From Williamsia maris (GTDB lineage Bacteria; Actinomycetota; Actinomycetes; Mycobacteriales; Mycobacteriaceae): DNA of 64,000 nucleotides. The notes under the pieces are model-generated. The model had not been told where the DNA came from, searched no databases, and worked only from the letters and a program-made list of their open reading frames with translations. The stretch spans positions 1,054,001 through 1,118,000 of the forward strand of contig NZ_JAMTCJ010000002.1 in the NCBI RefSeq assembly GCF_024171815.1. The letters are read 5' to 3'. Position 1 is the stretch's first letter; each line of letters begins with the position of its first letter. Below, one piece after another: positions 35,653 through 45,163 of the stretch. The position numbers and the translations under genes are program-made.

Positions 35653-37539
35653 ATGCATTCCACCCCCGACGGCCACGAGGTCGCACAGTCCGACGGCTCG
35701 GCGGCACGCCGGCTCGGCGACCTGCTCGGCCAGATGGGCGGGGTGGCCTCCCGGGCCGACCGCCACGACCTCGTCGAACGACTCGAGGGCGCTCGCACCC
35801 GCATCACCGATCCGCGGTTGCGGATCGTCATCGTCGGCCAGCTCAAGCAGGGCAAGAGTCAGTTCGTGAACTCGCTGCTCAACCTCGAGGTCTGCTCGGT
35901 CGGTGATGACGAGACGACCGCAGTGCCGACCCTGGTGCAGCACGCCGAGACGCCGTCGGCGGTGCTGGTGCTGGATCAACCCGGTACCGAGCCCACGCGC
36001 GTCCCCATCCCGATCGAGCAGATCCGGTCGATCACCCCGACCACCCCGCTCGCACAGGGCCGCGACATCCTGCGCCTCGAGATCAGCGTTCCCAGCCCGC
36101 TGCTCGCCGACGGTCTCGTCGTCATCGACACCCCCGGGGTCGGCGGGCACGGCAACCCGCACGCCGCGAGCACGCTGGGTCTGATCCCGTCCGCCGACGC
36201 GGTGTTCGTGGTCTCCGACGCCAGCCAGGAGTTCACCGAGCCCGAGGTCGGTTTCCTCGGGCAGGTCACCGCGCTGTGCCCGACCGTCGCCTGCCTGATC
36301 ACCAAGACCGACCTCTACCCGCACTGGCGGGCCATCGTCGACGCCGATCGTGGTCACCTGACGCGCGAGGGCATCGACGTCCCGCTGCTCCCGATCTCGT
36401 CGATGCTGCGGTCACACGCGTTGCGGCTCAACGACGACGGGCTCAACGCCGAGTCCGGGTTCGCCGATCTCTACACGTACCTCCGGGAGAAGGTCGTCGC
36501 GCACGCCGACCTCGCGACGCGGTCGTCGGTGTCGCTCGACCTGCGGTCGGTGTCGGAACATCTCGCGCTGACCCTCGGCAGCGAGCTCGCTGCCCTGCGT
36601 GACCCGGAGACCGCGGCCGTGGCCGTGGCCGGTCTGCAACGCGCGCAGACCGCGGCCGGTGAGATGCAGAAGAAGTCCGCGCTGTGGCAGCAGACGCTGT
36701 CCGACGGCGTCACCGACCTCGCCGCCGACATCGACCACGACCTGCGCGACCGACTCCGCGCGGTCACCCGCGAGGCCGAGAAGGCCGTCGACGAGGGCGA
36801 TCCCGGCAAGGACTGGCCGCAGATCGGGGAGTGGCTGTCCGACCAGATCGCGACCGCGGTCGGCGACAACTTCGTCTGGGCGCACGAGCAGGCGCTGTGG
36901 TTGTCACAGCAGGTCGCCGACCACTTCGCCGACGCCGCGGAGACTCATCTGCCCGACCTCGACATCTCCGACATCGACGGCATCTTCGATCCCGTCACCG
37001 ACCTCGCCGACCTCGAATCCGGGCGACTCGGCATCGGACAGAAGGCACTGATCGGGATGCGCGGGTCCTACGGCGGTGTCCTGATGTTCGGTCTGATGAC
37101 GACGCTGATCGGCCTGACCCTGATCAACCCGATCTCCGTCGGCGCCGGCATCCTGTTGGGCAGCAAGGCCTATCGCGACGAGAAGGGTGTTCGCGTCGAC
37201 CAACGCCGCGCCAAGGCCAAGCAGGCGATCTTCAAGTACACCGACGACGTCAGCTTCCAGGTGGGCAAGGAGTCGCGGGACCGGTTGCGCCACATCCAAC
37301 GGTCCCTGCGAGATCACTTCACCGCGGTCGCCGAGCAGGCCTCGACATCGGTCAGCGAGTCGCTGCGCGCGGCCCAGGAAGCCGCCTCCCTCGCACAATC
37401 CGAACGCGCAGGCCGGGTGGCCGAACTCGAACGTGAGCTCAAAGCCGTTGCCGCGCTGCGCACCGTCGCCCAGCAGCTCGATCCCGGCCCCGAGGCGATC
37501 CGGGTCGTCACCCCCGACAAGCGGATCATCGGCGCGTGA
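35653..37539 (+). CDS. iniA: Dynamin-like GTPase IniA
   Basis: This 628-residue protein starts at ATG 35653. The GTPase domain has G1 GQLKQGKS (62-69), a Thr-rich switch (DDETTAVPTLVQ), G3 DTPGVGG (from 159) and G4 TKTD (217-220). A helical stalk follows. The hydrophobic pair GVLMFGLMTTLIGLTLINPI and SVGAGILLG (about 474-503) is the membrane-binding paddle known from IniA. The C-terminal coiled coil is RAGRVAELERELKAVAAL. Bacterial dynamin-like IniA remodels membranes and is induced by isoniazid and ethambutol in mycobacteria. The length matches the M. tuberculosis protein (about 640). Its stop overlaps iniC by GTGA. Confidence 0.93.
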   Translation: MHSTPDGHEVAQSDGSAARRLGDLLGQMGGVASRADRHDLVERLEGARTRITDPRLRIVIVGQLKQGKSQFVNSLLNLEVCSVGDDETTAVPTLVQHAETPSAVLVLDQPGTEPTRVPIPIEQIRSITPTTPLAQGRDILRLEISVPSPLLADGLVVIDTPGVGGHGNPHAASTLGLIPSADAVFVVSDASQEFTEPEVGFLGQVTALCPTVACLITKTDLYPHWRAIVDADRGHLTREGIDVPLLPISSMLRSHALRLNDDGLNAESGFADLYTYLREKVVAHADLATRSSVSLDLRSVSEHLALTLGSELAALRDPETAAVAVAGLQRAQTAAGEMQKKSALWQQTLSDGVTDLAADIDHDLRDRLRAVTREAEKAVDEGDPGKDWPQIGEWLSDQIATAVGDNFVWAHEQALWLSQQVADHFADAAETHLPDLDISDIDGIFDPVTDLADLESGRLGIGQKALIGMRGSYGGVLMFGLMTTLIGLTLINPISVGAGILLGSKAYRDEKGVRVDQRRAKAKQAIFKYTDDVSFQVGKESRDRLRHIQRSLRDHFTAVAEQASTSVSESLRAAQEAASLAQSERAGRVAELERELKAVAALRTVAQQLDPGPEAIRVVTPDKRIIGA

Positions 37540-38999
37540 GCACGATCGACCGGGCTCGCGCGCTGATCGCCTCCGCGCAGGACCTCTGGTCCGACGACGC
37601 CCGCATCCACCACGAACTCGTCCAGTGCGGTGAACGTCTCGACGAGCCGCTGCGCATCGCTCTGGCCGGCTCGCTGAAGGCGGGCAAGTCCACGCTGCTC
37701 AACGCCCTTGTCGGACAGGACATCGCGCCCACCGACGCGACCGAGTGCACACGCGTCGTCACGTGGTACCGCCGCGGCGTGACGCCCACGGTCACGGCGA
37801 CCTACGACGGCGACCGGACCACCGAGATCCCGGTGCTGCGTCCGGACGGTCGCCTCACCTTCGACTTCGGCAAGCTCACCGCCGAACGCGTCGACCGTCT
37901 CGACGTGACCTGGCCCGCGCGGACCCTGCGCACCACCACCATCATCGACACCCCCGGCACGGCGTCGCTCTCCCGCGACGTGTCCGCCCTGACCGTCGAC
38001 ATGCTGACGCCCGAGGACGGGGAGTCCGGCGCCGACGCGGTCGTCTACCTGCTGCGCACCCTCACCGGCACCGACACCTCGTTCCTGGCGCGGATCGGCG
38101 AGTCCATCGGTCGTGATTCCGGGCCGCTCGGCGTGGTCGGCGTGGTGTCGCGGGCCGACGAGATCGGCGCGGGGCGGATGGACGCGATGATGTCCGCGAA
38201 GGACGTGGCGGCGCGGTTCGCGGGTGAGCTGGAGCGGACCGGTCTGTGTCAGGCGGTGGTCCCGGTGGCGGGGTTGCTCGCCCTCGGCGCCCGGACGCTG
38301 CGCGAGGTCGAGTACCGCGCGTTGGTCAAACTGGCCGCGGTCTCCCCGGACGACCTCGTGGTGGCGATGCTCTCGGTCGACCGGTTCGTCGCACCGACCA
38401 CCGAACTTCCCGTCGAGCCCGCCCTGCGCGCAGCGCTGCTCGACCGGTTCGGACTGTTCGGTATCCGCCTGGCCATCACCCTGATCCGCTTCGGGACACC
38501 CGACTCGCCGACGCTGGCCTCGGAGCTCGTCGAACGCAGTGGGCTCAACGAGCTCCGCGACGTCATCGACGTGCAGTTCGGGCAGCGGGCCGATCAGCTC
38601 AAGAGTCACACCGCGCTCATCGCGCTGGGCCGCATCCTGGCCCGCAGCGACTCGCGGGAGGCGTCGGAGATCCGGCACACGGCCGACCGGATGCTCGCCG
38701 ACGTCCACGGCTTCGCCGAGCTGCGTCTGCTGGGGCGGCTGCGTACCGGGGCAATCCACCTGCCCGAGCATCACCTCGACGAGCTCACCCGGGTCGTCGG
38801 CGGCTACGGCATCGAACCCAGCCTGCGACTCGGTCTGGCGCCCGACGATCCGGCGGAGAAGGTGCGGTCGACGGCGTTGGACGCGGTGCGCACCTGGCGC
38901 GCCCGGGCAACGCATCCGCTTCTCGACCGTCCCACCGCGTTGGCCTGCAGTGCCGCGGCCCGCAGCGCCGAGGGAGTCCTCGCCGACCTCTCGGGCTGA
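37536..38999 (+). CDS. iniC: Dynamin-like GTPase IniC
   Basis: This 487-residue protein starts with GTG 37536 in the GTGA overlap with iniA. G1 is GSLKAGKS (45-52), followed by DATECTRVVTWY (switch I) and TTIIDTPGTASLSRD (G3); VSRADEIG acts as the G4-like motif. The remainder is helical without an obvious membrane paddle, as in known IniC. It probably works with IniA as a heterotypic dynamin pair. Length matches the family (about 490). It ends two bases before the convergent membrane protein gene. Confidence 0.93.
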   Translation: MSTIDRARALIASAQDLWSDDARIHHELVQCGERLDEPLRIALAGSLKAGKSTLLNALVGQDIAPTDATECTRVVTWYRRGVTPTVTATYDGDRTTEIPVLRPDGRLTFDFGKLTAERVDRLDVTWPARTLRTTTIIDTPGTASLSRDVSALTVDMLTPEDGESGADAVVYLLRTLTGTDTSFLARIGESIGRDSGPLGVVGVVSRADEIGAGRMDAMMSAKDVAARFAGELERTGLCQAVVPVAGLLALGARTLREVEYRALVKLAAVSPDDLVVAMLSVDRFVAPTTELPVEPALRAALLDRFGLFGIRLAITLIRFGTPDSPTLASELVERSGLNELRDVIDVQFGQRADQLKSHTALIALGRILARSDSREASEIRHTADRMLADVHGFAELRLLGRLRTGAIHLPEHHLDELTRVVGGYGIEPSLRLGLAPDDPAEKVRSTALDAVRTWRARATHPLLDRPTALACSAAARSAEGVLADLSG

Positions 39000-39001
39000 G
39001 T

Positions 39002-39556
39002 TCAGCGTTTCGGAGCGGCCCGCAACCAGCGGCCCACCGACGGCACGAACATCACCCCGGTGGCGATCGCGGCGAGCGCGGCCACCACGAACGGTGACCA
39101 CCCGACGACCGGGGACATCAGATCGCGGGCCGGCTCGACGACGGTCCAGAACGCGATCGACCCGACGACCGTGACGCCCCCGACCGTGGTCAGGGTGGTG
39201 CGTCCCCCGGGGACGCGGTCGCGGATGCGGATGCAGCCGTAGAGCGCCAGCAGGACGATCACCAGGGCGATCGCCCCGGCCGCGATCATGGCGATGTCGA
39301 CGGCGGTCTTCACCTCGTCGGCCGAGGCGGATGCGTTGTCCGCGGCGAGCGAGCGGGTGAGTTCCGCGCGGACCTCGCTCTGGCGGATCGCGACCAGCGC
39401 GGACGTCGCCGCGAGCGCGATCACCGTGAGGACCCACGCGATCACACCGACGTCGACGATGCGGGGTCGGTCGTCGCTGACCGGTTCGCGCATCGGCGTC
39501 ACGGCGATCTGCGGACGCGCCGGTCGGGCCGGTCGTTGCGGCTGGTCGGGGGACAT
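39002..39556 (-). CDS. Hypothetical four-helix membrane protein
   Basis: This 184-residue protein starts at ATG 39556. A Pro/Arg-rich cytosolic N-terminus (about 1-33) precedes four hydrophobic segments (about 38-58, 88-108, 122-142, 150-170). ATSALVAIRQSEVRAELTRS suggests a short external helix between the first two. I recognise no family. It is convergent with iniC (two-base gap) and divergent from the Thr/Pro-rich protein gene. Confidence 0.75.
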   Translation of the reverse strand: MSPDQPQRPARPARPQIAVTPMREPVSDDRPRIVDVGVIAWVLTVIALAATSALVAIRQSEVRAELTRSLAADNASASADEVKTAVDIAMIAAGAIALVIVLLALYGCIRIRDRVPGGRTTLTTVGGVTVVGSIAFWTVVEPARDLMSPVVGWSPFVVAALAAIATGVMFVPSVGRWLRAAPKR

Positions 39557-39670
39557 GGCACGAGCCTAACCAGCGGGCAGGGTAACGGAGGCCGTCTGTG
39601 TCCCGATAGGGTCTCGTACGACGTGCGGTCCACCCGGTCCGTCACGCAGCCAGACGCGAGGTGTCAGACG

Positions 39671-40795
39671 ATGAGTCAGGTACTGGGCGTTTCGGTCACC
39701 GATCTGCAGATCGCCTCCGTTGTCATGGAGGTGTCCACCGGCAACGTGCTGGCCCGGAACGTCGTGGATCTGACCGACAGCTCCCCCGAAACGGTCTTCG
39801 ACGCGATCACACAGTTGGTCGAGTCCGCCCCGTTCGCGGTCGACGCGGTCACCGTCGCGTGTGCTCAGCGCAGCATGCAGGTGTCGCTGCACAACACCGT
39901 CACGGCCGGCGCCAAGACCGACCCGGAGTGGTTCTCGCGCACCACCATCACCGACACCCCGTTCGCGTTCGCCAATGTCGCTGCGGCACAGTCCGATCAG
40001 CGTGGCGTCGTCGTGGTCCTCGACCTCGCCGCGGACGCCGTGCCCTTCAACGAACTGTCCATCGCCGCGGTCGACACCGAGACCGCGACGGTGGTCGGTG
40101 CGGTTCAGCTGCCGACCGGCGGTGAGCGTGAACCGGTCACCGACACCCCCGGCGCACAGGCCGTGGCCGGCGCGTTCGGGCTGCTGCCCAGCACCGATGT
40201 CGGACGCAGCGGCGTCTTCGTCGTCGGACCGGGCGCCGAGGTCCCCGGCGTCGCCCCGACGCTGGAGTACGAGACCCAGTTGCCCGTCCAGATCGCGTCG
40301 GAACCCACCTACGCCGCCGCACACGGTGCCGCGCTGCACGGTCGCAACCGCGGCGTCACCGGCAGCAACCGCACACGCTGGCTGGCGCTGGTCGGTGCCG
40401 CGGTCGCCGCGGCCGTCCTCGCCGCCGTCGTGGTCGGGGTCGTGCTGTTCACCGGTGGCGACGACGAGCCGTCTCCGGCCGGGTCGGAGTCCTCGGTGAC
40501 CACGTCGGCGCCGACGACCACCACACCCGCACCGACCACCACGCGCTCACGGCCGCCGACGACCACCACCACGACCACCACCGAGGAGGAGACGGAGGAG
40601 TTCGTGCCGCCGCCTGCGCCGCCCCCGGAGACGGTCACCGTGACCCAGCCCCCGCGCACGGTCACCCGGACGACGACACCTCCGCCGACCACCACCACAA
40701 CCAGCTCTCCTGCGTCGGCGGTCAAACCCGAGGACCCGAGCAAGGTTCCCGCCGATCCGCCCGCCGGTGCGAATCCCGCGAACGGTGCCGGCTAG
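39671..40795 (+). CDS. Bitopic membrane protein with Thr/Pro-rich external tail (DUF7159-like)
   Basis: This 374-residue protein starts at ATG 39671. Residues 1-about 235 form a cytosolic domain starting VLGVSVTDLQIASVVMEVST, which resembles the actin-fold-like opening of mycobacterial DUF7159 proteins. One membrane helix (WLALVGAAVAAAVLAAVVVG, about 237-259) leads to a tail rich in Thr, Pro and Glu (TTTTTTTEEETEEFVPPPAP). The layout mirrors the Hsp70-like protein at 28829: ATPase-like domain inside, low-complexity tail outside. Its TAG stop (40793-40795) shares CTAG with the stop of the convergent flavohaemoglobin gene. Function unknown. Confidence 0.75.
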   Translation: MSQVLGVSVTDLQIASVVMEVSTGNVLARNVVDLTDSSPETVFDAITQLVESAPFAVDAVTVACAQRSMQVSLHNTVTAGAKTDPEWFSRTTITDTPFAFANVAAAQSDQRGVVVVLDLAADAVPFNELSIAAVDTETATVVGAVQLPTGGEREPVTDTPGAQAVAGAFGLLPSTDVGRSGVFVVGPGAEVPGVAPTLEYETQLPVQIASEPTYAAAHGAALHGRNRGVTGSNRTRWLALVGAAVAAAVLAAVVVGVVLFTGGDDEPSPAGSESSVTTSAPTTTTPAPTTTRSRPPTTTTTTTTEEETEEFVPPPAPPPETVTVTQPPRTVTRTTTPPPTTTTTSSPASAVKPEDPSKVPADPPAGANPANGAG

Positions 40796-41940
40796 AGCGG
40801 GTCGCTCTGGATCCTGCGCGCCGGTACGCCGGCGATGATCAGGGACCGACGGGTGTTCTCCACCATCTCCGGTGATCCGGCGACGATCGCCTGGTGCTCC
40901 GACCAGTCGCCGTGGGCGAGGGCGACCTCGGCGACCGTCCCGATGCGGTGCTCCATACCCAGACGAGCGAAGTCGATGTCGCGGGTGAGCCACCACGGGT
41001 TCGTGGTCTCCTCGGACGCCACGGTCACCGTCAGCCACGGGTTGGTGCCCGCGATCTGGGCCAGCGTGCCCACGTCGTACAGCTCGCCGGGATAGCGCAT
41101 CCCGTAGAACAGGTGCGTCGGACGGGAATCGACCCGACGCGACATCTCGATGATCAACGACCGCAGCGGCGCCAGCCCGGTGCCGCCGGCCAGTAGCACG
41201 ACGTCGCGGTCGGGTTCGACCGCGAGCGTCCCGTGGCTCTGGGCGAGGGTCCAGACGTCGCCGACGGCGGTCTCGGTCACGATCGACGCGCTCACCGTTC
41301 CCGACGGCACCGCGCGGACGTGGAACTCCAGTTCGCCCGACGGATTCGGTGGGATCGACGGCGACAGATGACGCCAGAAACGCGGCCACTGCGGGATCTG
41401 GATCTCGAGATACTGCCCGGCCATGTAGGTCAGCGGGGTGTCGGTGACCAGTCGGACCACCGCGAGATCGCGCGAGAGCCGGTACTTCTCGACCACCCGG
41501 GCCTGCCACGTCGCGGGGCCACGGGCGCTCTCCGCGGCGCCTCGCATGACGCCGGTGGCCAACAGCAGCGCCTGCGCGGTGATCGCCGACGTAGCGGGGT
41601 CGAAGTCCTCACCGAGGGTCGAGCTGATCTCGGCGAGCAGCGACCGGAAGAACACGTCGTAGTCCTCGGGCGAGACGCCGTACTTGCGGTGGTCGTGGCC
41701 GAGTTGGCCAAGGAACCCGATGAGATCGGTGTGGCCGGCGGGGTCGGGGATCACCTCGAAGATGTGGTCGAGGACGCCGAACAGGGCCGCGCGCTGATGC
41801 GCCATCGTCGCCGGGAAGAGGTCGCGCAGGTCGGGACGTACCGAGAACAGGCGGGTGTAGAAGTTCGAGACGAACCGGTCGGGATCGCGGCCGATCGCGC
41901 CGCGCACAGCCGCCAGCCCGTTGCGCGTGTGACTTCCCAT
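40792..41940 (-). CDS. Flavohaemoglobin-type oxidoreductase (type II-like, Rv0385 type)
   Basis: This 382-residue protein starts at ATG 41940 behind AGGAGG. The globin domain (1-about 135) shows MAHQRAALFGVLDH (distal Gln region) and GQLGHDHRKYGVSPEDY (proximal His region). The FAD domain has TYMAGQYLEIQIPQW and RHLSPSI, where the RxYS motif is RxLS. The NAD domain has LLAGGTGLAPLRSLIIEM. The altered flavin motif suggests a type II flavohaemoglobin, of which mycobacterial Rv0385 is an example. Classical members convert NO to nitrate, but type II members may serve other electron donors. It is divergent from the amidohydrolase gene. Confidence 0.85.
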   Translation of the reverse strand: MGSHTRNGLAAVRGAIGRDPDRFVSNFYTRLFSVRPDLRDLFPATMAHQRAALFGVLDHIFEVIPDPAGHTDLIGFLGQLGHDHRKYGVSPEDYDVFFRSLLAEISSTLGEDFDPATSAITAQALLLATGVMRGAAESARGPATWQARVVEKYRLSRDLAVVRLVTDTPLTYMAGQYLEIQIPQWPRFWRHLSPSIPPNPSGELEFHVRAVPSGTVSASIVTETAVGDVWTLAQSHGTLAVEPDRDVVLLAGGTGLAPLRSLIIEMSRRVDSRPTHLFYGMRYPGELYDVGTLAQIAGTNPWLTVTVASEETTNPWWLTRDIDFARLGMEHRIGTVAEVALAHGDWSEHQAIVAGSPEMVENTRRSLIIAGVPARRIQSDPL

Positions 41941-42018
41941 CGCGAACCGACCTCCTGCACTCGACAACTCGCGCGTACCCCCACGGAGTGTCGGTGCCCA
42001 CGTTAGTACAGTCTGACC

Positions 42019-43143
42019 ATGGTCTTCGGTGAGTCGTCCTCGGATGCACTGGCCGACGTCATCCCGTCGATCATCGACACACACATCCATCAGTGGGATC
42101 CGCTGACCACGCCGCGCGAGTCGAGCTCGGTGGCACGCGTTTACCGGATCCTGCCCGCCGTCGGCGACCGCCTGTTCCGGTTGCGCAATCAGGCCGACCG
42201 CGAGTTCGCGCTGACGCCGCGCAACCTGTTGCGTGCCTACCGCCCGCGGGACTACCTCGCCGACGTCGTCGCGGTCGAGGGTGCGACCGGTGTACCGATC
42301 GGCTCGGCGGTCCACATCGAGGCCGGCTGGCACAGCTCCGAGGAGTTGGGCCCGGCCGGGGAGACACACTGGATCGACGAGCTCCCGTTCGGGGAGGGGC
42401 GGTCGCCGTCGCTCGGCGCGATCGTGGGGCACGCGGACCCGCGTGATCCGCACGTCGCCGACCTGCTCGATGCCCACATCCGCGCCGCCAGCCGCTCGCC
42501 GTTCCGCGGGATCCGCTCGATGGCCGCACGGCACCCCGACCCGCGGGTACGCGACTGGACCGACGAGGACCATGCGCTCACCTCGGCGTCGTTCCTGCGG
42601 GGATTCGCGGCGGTCGCCGAGCGCGGTCTGAGCTTCGAGGCATGGGTCTACTCGCACCAGATGTCCGACGTGGTGCGGTTGGCGCGGGAGTACCCCGAGG
42701 TCACCATCGTGCTCGACCACTACGCCACGCCGGTCGGCGTCTTCGGGCCGATGGGGTCGCGGACCGGGCACACCGCGGCCGACCGCGCCGACATCTACGC
42801 GCGGTGGCGTGACGGCATCGCCGAGGTCGCGTCGTGCCCCAATGTCGTCGCGAAGCACTCCGGTCTGGCGTTCCCGTTCCTCGGCTACGGGCACCAGGCG
42901 TCGGGCAACATCGGCAGCCAGGCGACGCTGACCGACATGATGGCCCCGCTCATCGACCACACCACCGACGTCTTCGGCCCGGATCGGGTGATGTTCGGGT
43001 CGAACTACCCGATCGACAAACCCAATGCCTCGGTGGTCATGATCGTCGGCACCCTGCTCGACGTGTTGACACCGCGCGGACCCGACCTGCTCCGCAAAGT
43101 GTTCCGCGACAACGCTATCCGCGTTTACCGCCTCGACGCCTGA
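42019..43143 (+). CDS. Amidohydrolase family 2 (TIM-barrel metal hydrolase)
   Basis: This 374-residue protein starts at ATG 42019. The metal-binding HxH is IIDTHIHQWDP (about 18-28). EAWVYSHQMSDVV, TIVLDHYATPVGV, NVVAKHSGLAFPF and VMFGSNYPIDKP follow in the order of the amidohydrolase-2 barrel. The usual Asp of FGSDWP is Asn here. These enzymes hydrolyse or decarboxylate small aromatic or lactone substrates in the cytosol. The next gene, 98 bases downstream, is a flavin-dependent monooxygenase, suggesting a joint catabolic step; the substrate is unknown. Confidence 0.85.
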   Translation: MVFGESSSDALADVIPSIIDTHIHQWDPLTTPRESSSVARVYRILPAVGDRLFRLRNQADREFALTPRNLLRAYRPRDYLADVVAVEGATGVPIGSAVHIEAGWHSSEELGPAGETHWIDELPFGEGRSPSLGAIVGHADPRDPHVADLLDAHIRAASRSPFRGIRSMAARHPDPRVRDWTDEDHALTSASFLRGFAAVAERGLSFEAWVYSHQMSDVVRLAREYPEVTIVLDHYATPVGVFGPMGSRTGHTAADRADIYARWRDGIAEVASCPNVVAKHSGLAFPFLGYGHQASGNIGSQATLTDMMAPLIDHTTDVFGPDRVMFGSNYPIDKPNASVVMIVGTLLDVLTPRGPDLLRKVFRDNAIRVYRLDA

Positions 43144-43241
43144 CTCGCGTCAGGGTTTGGCGCCACGCTGGGCGCAACCGTGGCGGGCTGTCTCGACTAC
43201 CGCGACAATGGACCTCGAAGTCACCTCTATCGAGGAGTGTC

Positions 43242-44663
43242 GTGTCGCGTCCCATCCGTTTCAATGCCTTCGACATGAACTGTGTCGCCCACCAGTCGCC
43301 CGGGCTCTGGCGTCACCCCGAGGACCGGTCCTGGGACTACAACACCCTCGACTACTGGGTGGAGCTGGCCAAGCTGCTCGAGACCGGCGGATTCGACGGG
43401 CTGTTCATCGCCGACGTGCTGGGTACCTACGATGTCTTCGCCGGCACCGACGAGGCCGCCATCCGACAGGGGGCGCAGACGCCGGTCAACGATCCGTTGC
43501 TGCTGGTGTCGGCGATGGCGTACGCGACCGAGCACCTCGGTTTCGGCATCACGACCGGAACCGGTTTCGAGCACCCTGTCCCGTTCGCACGCCGTATGTC
43601 GACGCTCGACCACCTGACCAAGGGGCGGATCGGCTGGAACGTCGTCACCGGCTACCTGCCGTCGGCGGCTCGCAACATGGGTGAGACCGATCAGCTCGCC
43701 CATGACGCACGCTACGACCACGCCGACGAATACCTCGAGGTGCTCTACAAACTGTGGGAGGGCTCGTGGGAACGCGACGCCGTCCGCCGCGACCGCGAGG
43801 CAGGCGTCTTCGCCGACCCCGCCAAGGTCCACCACATCGGCCATCGCGGTGAGCACTTCTCGGTGCCCGGGATCCACGTCTCCGAGCCGTCGCCTCAGGG
43901 TTCGCCGGTGATCTACCAGGCCGGCGCCTCGCCCCGCGGACTCGCGTTCGCCGCGGGCAACGCGGAGGCCATCTTCGTCGCCGCGCCCACCAAAGCGCTG
44001 CTGCGCGAGACCGTCTCGAAGGTTCGCGCCGCGCTCGTCGACGCCGGACGAAAGCCGTATGACGCGCGCATCTACACGTTGCTGACCATCATCACCGACG
44101 CCACCGAGGAGGCCGCGCAGGCGAAGGCGGCGGAGTACCGCAGCTACGCCAGTGACGAGGGGTCGCTGGTCTTCATGTCGGGATGGATGGGTATCGACCT
44201 GTCGAGCTACGACCTCGACGAGCCGATCGGCAACGTCCACAGCAACGCGATCCAGTCGGCGGTCGCCGCGTTCAGTCAGGCGTCCGACACCGGCAAGGAG
44301 TGGACCGTCGGCGACATCGCCGCCTGGGGCGGAATCGGCGGCATGGGTCCCGTGCTCGTCGGTTCCGGCGAGAGCATCGCGGACCAACTGCAGAGCTGGG
44401 TCTCCGAGACCGACGTCGACGGGTTCAACCTCGCCTACGCCGTCACCCCGGGCACGTTCGCCGACGTCATCGACCACGTCATCCCCGCCCTGGAACGTCG
44501 CGGTGCCTACGAGCGGGAGTACACGCCGGGAACACTGCGGCACAAGCTGTTCGGTGAGAGTGATCATCTGCCCGATCGCCATCGCGGTGCCGGCTTCCGC
44601 GTCGGTGGGGTCAACTCCACCATCGACGACTCGGTGCGCGACGGGATCGGCGCCGGCCGCTAG
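43242..44663 (+). CDS. LLM-class flavin-dependent monooxygenase (NtaA/DszA-like)
   Basis: This 473-residue protein starts with GTG 43242 behind GAGGAG (MSRPIRFNAFDMNC). It has the large luciferase-like monooxygenase pattern of the NtaA/SnaA/DszA subgroup: PGLWRHPEDRSWDYNTLDYW near the N-terminus, FGITTGTGFEHPVPFARRMS, GRIGWNVVTGYLPSAARNMG and SPVIYQAGASPRGLAFAAGN. Members use reduced FMN from a separate reductase to oxidise sulfones, chelators or long-chain substrates. No reductase gene adjoins. Its TAG stop shares CTAG with the convergent secreted-protein gene. Confidence 0.88.
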   Translation: MSRPIRFNAFDMNCVAHQSPGLWRHPEDRSWDYNTLDYWVELAKLLETGGFDGLFIADVLGTYDVFAGTDEAAIRQGAQTPVNDPLLLVSAMAYATEHLGFGITTGTGFEHPVPFARRMSTLDHLTKGRIGWNVVTGYLPSAARNMGETDQLAHDARYDHADEYLEVLYKLWEGSWERDAVRRDREAGVFADPAKVHHIGHRGEHFSVPGIHVSEPSPQGSPVIYQAGASPRGLAFAAGNAEAIFVAAPTKALLRETVSKVRAALVDAGRKPYDARIYTLLTIITDATEEAAQAKAAEYRSYASDEGSLVFMSGWMGIDLSSYDLDEPIGNVHSNAIQSAVAAFSQASDTGKEWTVGDIAAWGGIGGMGPVLVGSGESIADQLQSWVSETDVDGFNLAYAVTPGTFADVIDHVIPALERRGAYEREYTPGTLRHKLFGESDHLPDRHRGAGFRVGGVNSTIDDSVRDGIGAGR

Positions 44664-45133
44664 GGGTTCACCAGGCCGAGGGACGGCAGACTCGGTGAAC
44701 GAGTGGTGCCGAAGGAGAGTCCCACGGGGCCTCTGCCGGTGGTCACGAACTTCGGGGCCGCCCCGGTGTATCCGTCCAGCCCGAGGATCGTGGTGCCGAC
44801 GATCGTGCTGCCGGTTGCGCCGTTGGCGAAGTTGATCCATTGCACCCGCATCTCGCCGCCGGCGCCGCACACACGGCCGCCCTCCGATGCGCACCGTCGG
44901 CCTATGGTGAACCGGACGACCCCGGTGCCGTTCGTCGCGGCGTCGACGGAGATGACCCCGTTCGGGAGCGGTAGCGGCGGGCCGGCGAAGGTGGTGACGC
45001 GGAAGTCGTGGTGGGTGAAGGCGGGTTGCGCGACCGGTAGGGCGTTCGCGGGCGCGGCGCCGATCGCGGCGGCACCGACGACGGCGCATCCGACGGCGAT
45101 TGTGCGGAGTGCGGTGGCGCGGGTTGATGACAT
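44660..45133 (-). CDS. Small secreted protein of unknown function
   Basis: This 157-residue protein starts at ATG 45133 behind a GGAG-type RBS. A Sec signal peptide (residues 1-about 31, ending PANA) is followed by a mature beta-rich domain. Cys81 and Cys89 (RRCASEGGRVCGAGG) could form a disulfide. No enzyme motif is visible. A 7-bp inverted repeat (45164-45187) lies just upstream. The gene is co-oriented with the HxlR regulator gene, which is 106 bases upstream. Confidence 0.78.
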   Translation of the reverse strand: MSSTRATALRTIAVGCAVVGAAAIGAAPANALPVAQPAFTHHDFRVTTFAGPPLPLPNGVISVDAATNGTGVVRFTIGRRCASEGGRVCGAGGEMRVQWINFANGATGSTIVGTTILGLDGYTGAAPKFVTTGRGPVGLSFGTTRSPSLPSLGLVNP

Positions 45134-45163
45134 GGGAGCTCCTCGGGGACGAAGTACTTACAC

